Source: Anaeramoeba flamelloides (Eukaryota > Metamonada > Anaeramoebidae). From it: 64,000 nucleotides of DNA. The position numbers and the translations under genes were made by a program. The notes under the pieces are model-generated. The model saw only the letters and a list, made by a program, of their open reading frames with translations. It made no database searches and was not told the DNA's origin. Shown here in pieces: positions 51,376 to 64,000 of this stretch (position 1 is the stretch's first letter; every line of letters starts with the position of its first letter). The stretch is from positions 6,193,501 to 6,257,500 of the forward strand of contig JANTQA010000008.1 of assembly GCA_027625915.1 (NCBI GenBank), written 5' to 3'.

Positions 51376-51563
51376 AAGTCATTTAAAAGTTTAAAACATT
51401 AAATAGATTAAAACACGATAGTTGGTATTTATTTTCTTGTCTTTTAACTTCAAAAAGAACTTATGCTCTCTTGATAATTAAAAAATAAAAAAAAAAAAAA
51501 ACAATCAATAGATCAACCCGTTTGGGAAGGTTAAATAGGTGGCCTTTGGCCATCTTTTTTTTT

Positions 51564-52103
51564 TTACATTTGTTTTTTATTTTGGTACATTTGGAACAAC
51601 AGTTTATCTTTGTTAAATGATTTTTGCTTTTCAAAGCCATTTGATTTCAAATAATTCACGAGGCTCTTTTGTGACTGGGAATATTTTTTTAAATAGTCTT
51701 GTTCACTGGTTTGTGTGCGTGGGCAAACAGACAGATCAACAATAAGCTTGATGGTTTTTTTTTGGATGATGATTTTGCCTTTTTTGGATGATTTGTGTTT
51801 TTGGTCTTCCAATTGGTGACAGTTGGTGATCAGTGAGGAGTTATATTTTTTGATCATTTTCAATTTCTCGTTCCATTTTGGTTGTGGTTTCGAATTCAGA
51901 AAGTTTGTAAGATCTTTTTTCGAAATTTTTTGATTTTTTTGGTTTGTGAGATTTTTTTTTTTTTTTTTTGGTTTTAAAATTAACGTTTTTGTTTCAATTT
52001 GCGTTCGTGGCTGGATAAATAACCGAGTTGTTTTTTTCAGTGAAAGGATCCTGCTTACAAATTGTACAATTTCATTTGTTTGGTTGAAATCTAAAGAAGA
52101 CAT
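51564..52103 (-). CDS. Small basic protein, unknown (179 aa)
   Basis: A single uninterrupted frame from ATG (MSSLDFNQTNEIVQFVSRIL) to a TAA at 51564, with higher G+C than the flanking repeats, which argues for a real gene. It is Lys-rich (a KKKKKNLTNQKNQKISKK block), predicted soluble, with no signal peptide or membrane helix. A C-terminal part with LIVDLSVCPRTQTSEQDYLK looks structured. I recognise no domain. Flanked by repeat I upstream of its stop and unannotated DNA upstream of its start. Could be the terminal exon of a longer gene, but the clean ATG and stop favour a complete one. Confidence 0.5.
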   Translation of the reverse strand: MSSLDFNQTNEIVQFVSRILSLKKTTRLFIQPRTQIETKTLILKPKKKKKNLTNQKNQKISKKDLTNFLNSKPQPKWNEKLKMIKKYNSSLITNCHQLEDQKHKSSKKGKIIIQKKTIKLIVDLSVCPRTQTSEQDYLKKYSQSQKSLVNYLKSNGFEKQKSFNKDKLLFQMYQNKKQM

Positions 52104-54206
52104 TATTTAAAAAGAGGAAATAAAAAAGATTTGAAAGAAAAAACGGAATTTATAAAAAAAATGACTTTAATTTGAGGTTAAATACTGAAAAGGAGTGTCA
52201 ATTTCCATACTTTCTTTGTTTGGTTGTGTTCTCTTGGTTAAAACAATTATTTTTAAATTTTCATTTTTTATAAAGTGAAACTTCAGTTTTGCAATTACTT
52301 TGAGATTTTTTATTTTTTTTCAAGCAAAAGAAAAATCAATTTTTCTCGATTTATTAAATTTTTAAAAACCATATTAAGGTTGTGTGTCCATTCCTTCTTG
52401 GATTTAGGCAAAATAGTCACCTACAAATAATTAATTTATTTTTTTGACAAATTTTTTGCTTTTGTGAAAAAAAATCCCAATTTAAACTTAATCAGAATCG
52501 AAAGATATCTACTGAAGACACACCTTTGGTAAAATCAGAAATTCTCAAACCACTTTTATAAAAGTAAGAGAATTACATTATTGTTTTTCAATCTGATAAA
52601 AAAATCAAATGACAAGTGCTTGAACATTATTGTTTAAAGATTATGTTTAGTGTTCTTTTGGGACATAAGGTGTTAAAAGAAATTCTCCACATTTTGCAGA
52701 AATTTACAAAAAACAAATACACTTGAGCAAATCAACCATTTGAAACCAAACAGTGAAGAATTTGAGTGTTCTGATCTTTTGGTATTTATGCTTGAGTAGA
52801 TTAAAAACTTTATTTAGTTTTTATTTACTTTGAGATTTTTCGAGAAAAAATAAAATTTTTTTCCAAACTCATTTAGAAAGATAATGTGAGGACTCTCAAA
52901 AGACAAAATCTAAAAACAGGAAGGAAGACTTAATTAAATTTTTAGAAATACAGTTGCTAATTGATATAACAAAGATCTAGGGATTTTTTCAGACAATAAA
53001 TTACAGCAAAATATTTACCAAATTGACATAAAAATTTTCAGTTTACATTTTAAAAGGAGAGTATTTTCTAAGGTTGTGAGAAATTTTTATGATCACTAAT
53101 ATTTACCAATTCCTGGAAGGCGGTGGTCGTTTGTTGAACCACTTTCAAAATCTTCTTATTGAGAAAAAAACTCGTTAAAATTACCAAAGTTTATTTTTGG
53201 AAAAAAGAGATAATTTTTTTACAACACAACCTAAAATGTCGAGTATTTTTATATGATACCCCTTTGACAAGAAGGAGTTAGTGGTTGGTTCAATTTAATC
53301 GAAACAATTAAATACTTTAGAAATTCACCAGACGAATACATACAGTTTTGACTCTTTAAGATATCTTTTATGGTAATAACTCTCTTAAGTGTTGATTCGA
53401 TTAGACAAAAATACATCCTTAATGAATTTATTTAATTTCCTCTTCTGTAATTGATTTAAAATCTCAGAGCAAAACAGAAATTCTAAAAGGGGGTTATTTG
53501 ATGTAATTTGATCGGGAAAAATTGAGTTTAATATTTAAATTATGATCAGATCCAAATTTGAAAAAAAATAAGAATAAGAAATAGAATGAACTTTTGTCAG
53601 GATGGAACAAAGAAGTACACAAAACCAGATTTCAATGAGGATATTGTTTGTCAATTCGGAAAATCAGTTATAATTATCTTATTTTATGTAATATTTTAAA
53701 AAATTCCAAAATAGTAATCCGATATTAAACAGCTTTTAGTGTTGTTTGTGATCCTTTTTCAATTTTTAGTAGATTTTCCAGTCTACTCTTTTTGTAAGAT
53801 ACAGGAAATTTTTTATTTGGAGTTAAAGATCTTTTTGCATAAGTTTTGTCAAAAAAAAACCAATCTTCTGAGAAAACTCTAGCGGGGTGTGGTTAATCGT
53901 GTTTTTTTTCATCTTTTGCTTTTGGCATTAATTGGAAAAAATTTTTTGATCTTAAAGATGGTTTTTACCAAAATTAGAAAAGAAAACCTAACAGCAAGCT
54001 TATTTTTTTTCTCTTCACCATTAAAAATACACTTCAAAAAGAAATTCAAGATAGTTATTCTTTGAAAGTGTAAATATTTCCTTATTTTTTCTCAATTTTG
54101 TTAACCCTTGAATAACAAATATTGTTTTCACCATTTAGTAACGTGAATGGTAATACAAGACTACCATTTGACAAATTTTTAATTTAAAATTTAAAAGTAA
54201 AAGTAA

Positions 54207-54648
54207 CTGTTGAGAGAAAAATGTTTGACACAGAAAAATGTTTGGACAGCATTTTTAATTGGGAACATTACTGAAAATGATTTTTAAATTCGGTCGTTTG
54301 TGAAATAACTAAAGAAAATAACAATAATCTACTTATTAGAATAACGATCAATGTAATTCTACTTTTTCAAAATCTTATCTCTTTCTAATCTAAAGCAAGT
54401 TTAAAAATGACCATTTTCAGGATTACTAGTAAACTTTACTAGAACTTTGTTTTTTGTTAAAATAGCATGATTTACTTTTAGTTATCAACCATTCAAATGA
54501 GTATTCTACACAAACCACAGATTAACGAACTTGTAACACCTTTAAACCTGGATTTATATAAAATTCACCACGTTATCAATAGGATTTGATTTTCAATTTT
54601 ACTAATGTTCCCAATTAAAAATGGTGTCCAACATTTTTCTCTCAACAG
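54207..54648. mobile_element. Harbinger-like MITE family C, copy 2 (TAA target)
   Basis: Ends CTGTTGAGAGAAAAATGTTT and, inverted, CTGTTGAGAGAAAAATGTTG, flanked by TAA at 54204-06 and 54649-51. Closely similar to copy 1 over its whole length (for example ttcggtcgtttgtgaaataa). Confidence 0.78.
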
Positions 54649-55094
54649 TAATTAGAAATTCTCTCAAAATAATAAAAAAAACTTTATTCTTTTTTCATAT
54701 CAAAACAACGGAAAGTTTTTTCAACACGAAGGAAATGTAACGAGTTTATTTCTTAACGTAGTGTTGGAAGAGAAAACTTTAATTGGAAAATTAAAAAATC
54801 AAATTACTGTTGTCAAAATAGGTGTTGAAAAGTTTTACCTATTTCAAAATAAAAAATATCTTTCTTTGTTTAGAAGACCTATCAATTAGTCAAGCAAAGA
54901 AATTGACAATAAACCCTAAGTAGATATATTACTGGTTATTTATAGTTCTATTATGTAAAAGGAAATTGAAAACAATAAAGGATCAAATTAGAAAAATTTA
55001 TTTCAAAATATAGTGACAATTTTTTGTCAATCAAAAAAACCAAATATTAAAAACTGAAAAATTAAGAAAAAAATTGGATAATAGTTAGAACATA

Positions 55095-55328
55095 CTGATA
55101 AATTGCAATAAATGTTTGTAAATTTTTACTTGATTTTCCTTTTTGGAATGATTATGCTCAAGCTTTGAATAAAGCATTTTATGAAGTCAAGTGTTAAGAA
55201 ACCCTCTAAAATTGGTTGTTCTTCAAAATATTCTTTTTACAGGACTGTTTGATAAGAAAGAGGTAAAAAGATTTATAAAAATGGAAATTGAACTAAAAAT
55301 TTTTTTGAGATTTATTGGAATTTATTAG
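55095..55328. mobile_element. MITE family P, copy 2 (TA target)
   Basis: Starts CTGATAAATTGCAATAAATG, ends inverted CTAATAAATT, TA at 55093-94 and 55329-30. Shares taaagcattttatgaagtca and agtgttaagaaa with copy 1. Confidence 0.75.
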
Positions 55329-55472
55329 TATTAAAAATTTGACTTGAAATAACCAAGGACCTGTACCTTCAATATTGGGCCAAATTTGGGTCTACTGTTA
55401 GGTTTTAAATTGGATGTTGCAATGGAACAAAAAGAAAAAAAGTCCTCATTTTATTTTGGAACACAGATTAAT

Positions 55473-55667
55473 CAGCCAGTTTCAAATTTAAGGCACAAAC
55501 TTTCAACCAAATAAAGACACAATAAAAATCTCAAATTAAAACCCAAAATTTGGAATTTTTTTTTTATGCAAAGTATTTTACTAGAATTTGAAATTTGTAC
55601 CTTAATTTGAGATTTTTATTGAGCTTTAAATTTTGTTAAAAGTTGTGCCTTAAAGTGGAACTGACTG
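55473..55667. mobile_element. MITE family B, copy 2
   Basis: The right end is AAAGTGGAACTGACTG followed by TA; the left end CAGCCAGTTTCAAATTTAAG is a decayed version. The interior includes aaaatttggaattttttttt and taatttgagatttttattga, as in copy 1. Confidence 0.6.
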
Positions 55668-55941
55668 TAGTAGTTTGTTCACTCACTATTTTGATCACTG
55701 TTATTAAATTCAAAAAAAAATGTTGTTTTTTGAAGTGGGTCTATGACTGTTTAAATTTGTATTGTCAGGCTAAAACAAATCAAAATTTAGATTTTTTCAA
55801 AAAATTTAGAAATTTAATAAAAAATTATAAGATTAAAGAATCTACAGTAAAGTAGAATACTTTGGGAACCACATTATTTCAAGCTACAACCCTTTTCCCA
55901 ACTTAATTTTTAAATTTGGGTATATTTTTGTCATCTAAATA

Positions 55942-56107
55942 GCCAGTTCCACTTTTACAACTCAAAAATTCTCAAATTAAGGAAGTTTTTTTGGAATTAT
56001 TTTGAAAACAAAAATTATTTTACAAAAATCCAAAAAATATTGGTAATTTAAGATTTTTTGTGCTTAACTTTCGTTTAAAATTTATTCCCTCGAAGCGAAA
56101 CTGACTG
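55942..56107. mobile_element. MITE family B, copy 3
   Basis: Left GCCAGTTCCACTTTTACAAC and right GCGAAACTGACTG, flanked by TA at both ends (55940-41, 56108-09). Only about 275 bases from copy 2, in the same orientation. Confidence 0.6.
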
Positions 56108-57689
56108 TATAAAAAATTTTGGTGATAACAATACTTTTTTAAAAAAATGAGTTTTATTGTTAAATTTGAAAGACTGGTACATCCCAAACAATTTTTTGAA
56201 TAAAATTATTATTAGTCTATTTGTATAAAGTAAATATTTACCATCCCTGGAAATTGAAAAAAGATTACCTTGTTTCGTTTGTTACCTCTTGTTAATTTGG
56301 TTCTTAGCTGATCGATCTTGGTGTTGTTATAGATTTTAATAGTGGTTCAAAATGGTACTTTTTGACAATTTATTTTTTTTCTTTTCCCAAATATGAATTG
56401 AATAGTGTAAGACTAAAATGTTGGTAGATTTTTCAGAATGAATTCTAATTCTTGAGATTATAATTAGAATTTTCCTTTCCATTTTTCTCAATTACCTAAA
56501 AAAAAATATTTTTTTCAAAGCTCTAAATAAAATTAAACATAAAAAAAAAAAAATTAAAATACAACCGAAAAAATCATTTTTTTATTATTAATTATCAATC
56601 AATCTATTAGCAGTACACCCAAAAATTCAAATTTCATAAAAAAACAAATAAAACAAGATAAACTGTGTTTTTGAATTATTTTTCTATTTACTTTTAATGA
56701 ATTTTCCTTTTTTTACTTTTTTTTTATACAAATAAAATGGAGAGAAGATCAAAAATACTAAACTGTGCAGTTCTAATTTGATTGATAAAATATCAAAGAA
56801 GAATAATGACAGTGAAAAATTAAATTGTTATTATATATCCTTGTACTTTAGTCGAACTTTTTTTAGTATGGTAAACAAGCCGTATAATTCAACCAACTTC
56901 TTTTTACGAAAGAAATACTTAAAAAAGGTGAAAAAGATGGATACAGTTATGAAAATTTCGGCAGAATTAAAACAAAAGGAAAAAACCAAAAACTTATTCA
57001 ATATTAAGGCACAAAAAACTTTTTAATTAAAATTAACTGGTTTTGCTATTTTTTTAATCTCTTTTTGTTCTTGATCGATTTTTAGTCTTTCCTTTCATAG
57101 CCATTTATTTTTAAAAAAAAAATAAAAAAATTGCTAATTTTACATTTTTTACGAACTTTAATGAGAATAAAAACTATTCTTCAATAAATGGTCTTTGGTC
57201 AAAAACTATTTTTAATGATATTTTACAAAATAAGTTTGTAAACCCACTTTTCCAAATAAAATAGAAAACCTCAAAAAAATCTAGAGCAATTAATAAATAA
57301 AACAGAAAACCACAAGAAAATCATTCTTGTTTTTTTTTTTTTTTGATTGAAGAAATATACCAAAAATATTTTATTTTTCAGTTTATTTCTTAAATTTAAA
57401 AATCCTAGGAACTATAGAGTACTTTAAAACACTTTTAATAATTATTAGATGGAATTTTTTTTTCCGCATTTGTTGTTTTTTAGATGATTAGAGAGTTTTC
57501 AAAAATATATATTATTATCTAATCAAAAAAATATACTAAAGTTGAATTCAACGAAAATTCATTCTCAACCTAATTTAAAAATTATTACCCCAAAATAAAC
57601 CTTTATTTCCGGATTAGCGACTTTTAAATATCTTAGTACTATTAACAACAATAAATTAACCCCCCCCCAAGAATTGTAAGAACTGTAAT

Positions 57690-58530
57690 GTTGATTATAT
57701 TGTGAAAAAACGCTATTTGCAAGGTTAAAATGACAAGTAAAGTAATATTTTTATCTAACATTGAATTTTAAATTTCATTATTTCCAATAATGTTGAAAAA
57801 TACTTTTTTTTTATGAATTTTTCAAGAAAAATTACAGTATTAGTAAAAATCTTTCTGATGGTTTGACTGGGAATAAAAAATTCTTAATACAAGTTTCAAT
57901 GTTTCAGAAAGTGCCGTCAATTACCGTAGAGTGCCTAGGTTTTCTTGATGTTTTCTGTTTTATTTATAAAATAGATTGATTTTCCAAATAAACAGAAAAC
58001 TCAAAAAAAGTTAAGAGTGGTTTTCCAATATTCAAAAAAAAAATGAGTAAAAATCTTTGATTTTATTCAATTCAGAACAAAAATTAAAAAAACCTAAAGA
58101 AAAGTGTCCGTAGAGTGCCGAAATTTTTTTTTCTTTTTGGAATAAATAGAAAATTTTGATAAATTTTCAGTTTATTTCAAAAATTAAAAAAAACCTAATG
58201 GAAAAAGCAAAAAAAAAATATTTTTTCCAATTTAAAAGAATAAATAATTCTTTAATATTCAAAATAATTGGTTCTCCATTTGAAAGATATTCATCAGATT
58301 TAAAATACTTTTAAAATATAATAAAATGACCTCTTAACTAGAAGCAAAAAATTTGAAAAATTTTTTACTATTAAATTTACAAAAAAATATTAATAGAAAC
58401 TGGAAAATTAAAAAAATCAACTTAAATTGTAAAATATCTACAAAAATATTTTTTGATCAATGTACTTTTATTAATCAATTGTATTTATTATAGTTGAAGT
58501 TATTAAAAAACATAAAATTAGCATTTATTT
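57690..58530. repeat. Repeat K, copy 2
   Basis: Colinear relative of 18400-19110, ending about 600 bases before the CHK2-like ATG. Confidence 0.6.
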
Positions 58531-59142
58531 AATTTTTTTTTGAAAAAATTTTTTTCCTGAAACCGTAAAGGAGATTTTATTGAAAAACCATACATTTTCA
58601 GTAACCTACAAAAAATTGATTTTTTTAACAATTATTGAACCACTATTAAAAATCATACAAAGTTGTATGTAGATTAGATCAGAATCAAAACAATAACCCG
58701 CTACAATTAATTCAAGACAATTTTCAATCCCATAACAGGGATTGAAAATCTTATGGAATAAATTAAAAGAAAAACAAAAATTTCAAGATTTGTTCTCTCC
58801 ACATTCAACCAAAAATCAAAAATGATAATTTTGAAAATCCTTAAATAGATCTTAAATATTTTTTCCTATAAAATATTGACAAAATTCAATCGGAGACTAC
58901 AAATAGAAATAAAACAAAAAGAAAACATTAACAAATTGTTTAACAAGTAATAAGAAAAAATCAATCATAACAAAATCAATCAAAACAAAATCCCTTATAA
59001 ACAATCAGAAACAACACCCCAATATTCCCATCCAAGGCTACTCCAAAACTAACGAACCAACGACTCATATACAGGATATAATTTATAATTTCAGATTTAC
59101 ATTGATCATTTTTTTTCTTAATCCAAACTTCATAAAAACATA

Positions 59143-64000
<4,858 letters not shown>

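Larger units (their letters stand above)
44023..51563. other. Transposon-rich intergenic block
   Basis: Elements C1, P1, SINE 2, F3, E1 with D inside, F2, J4, E2, an M-like end near 50936 and I2 lie within 7.5 kb. A G-rich run sits at about 47042-47058. No coding exon recognised. Confidence 0.65.
52104..59142. other. Intergenic between the small basic gene and the CHK2-like gene
   Basis: 52104-54200 shows nothing recognisable. Then C2, P2, B2, B3, a decayed G relative and K2. The CHK2-like promoter should lie in the last few hundred bases before 59143. Confidence 0.6.

Noticed and set aside
56778-57026. 82-codon plus-strand frame (MIDKISKKNN...)
   Set aside because: Some coding-like look, but lysine-rich by base composition and with no family, splice partner or flanking support.

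Overview
The window is a strongly AT-rich nuclear segment from a unicellular eukaryote. Genes have spliceosomal GT-AG introns, proteins carry Lys/Asn/Glu-rich low-complexity tracts, and most of the DNA is intronic or intergenic and full of small mobile elements. The gene content (SMC6, a CHK2/Rad53-type kinase, a PH-TBC Rab-GAP, a giant ELAPOR/KIAA1324-like receptor, an Asn-rich possible winged-helix protein) would suit an amoeboid protist such as Anaeramoeba. That is an impression; the taxon cannot be proved from the sequence alone.

Layout: 1-4395 no gene, palindromic element, a SINE and a foldback element; 4396-10597 (-) PH-TBC Rab-GAP, three exons with a 4.69 kb intron; 13042-21022 (-) ELAPOR-like type I membrane protein, two exons with a 2.5 kb intron; 21023-25804 repeats only; 25805-34505 (+) complete SMC6, four exons; 34506-37963 repeats; 37964-39568 (-) Asn-rich protein with an E2F/DP-like helix region, 5' end uncertain; 41717-41950 (-) 5'-truncated LINE with target duplication; 43612-44022 (-) coding-looking first exon of unknown protein; 44023-51563 dense nest of MITEs and a second SINE; 51564-52103 (-) small basic protein; 52104-59142 more MITEs; 59143 to beyond 64000 (+) CHK2-like FHA-kinase, cut by the window end.

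Introns fall into two classes: short (120-153 bp) and long (1.2, 2.5, 3.1, 4.0 and 4.7 kb), and several of the long ones carry the same repeat families as the intergenic DNA. I joined exons by reading frame, GT-AG borders and continuity of known domains; all joins in the four large genes keep phase and restore family motifs.

Mobile DNA is the most informative part. There are two near-identical tRNA-type SINEs with A and B boxes and perfect target-site duplications, a LINE 3' fragment and a second short retroposon (both with target duplications), TA-flanked Tc1/mariner-like MITEs, TWA-flanked Harbinger-like MITEs, and long-armed palindromes. One MITE can be shown, by comparison with empty paralogous sites, to have inserted into an older repeat. 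SMC6 and the CHK2-like kinase are both genome-integrity proteins, but they are about 25 kb apart and nothing in the sequence links their expression.
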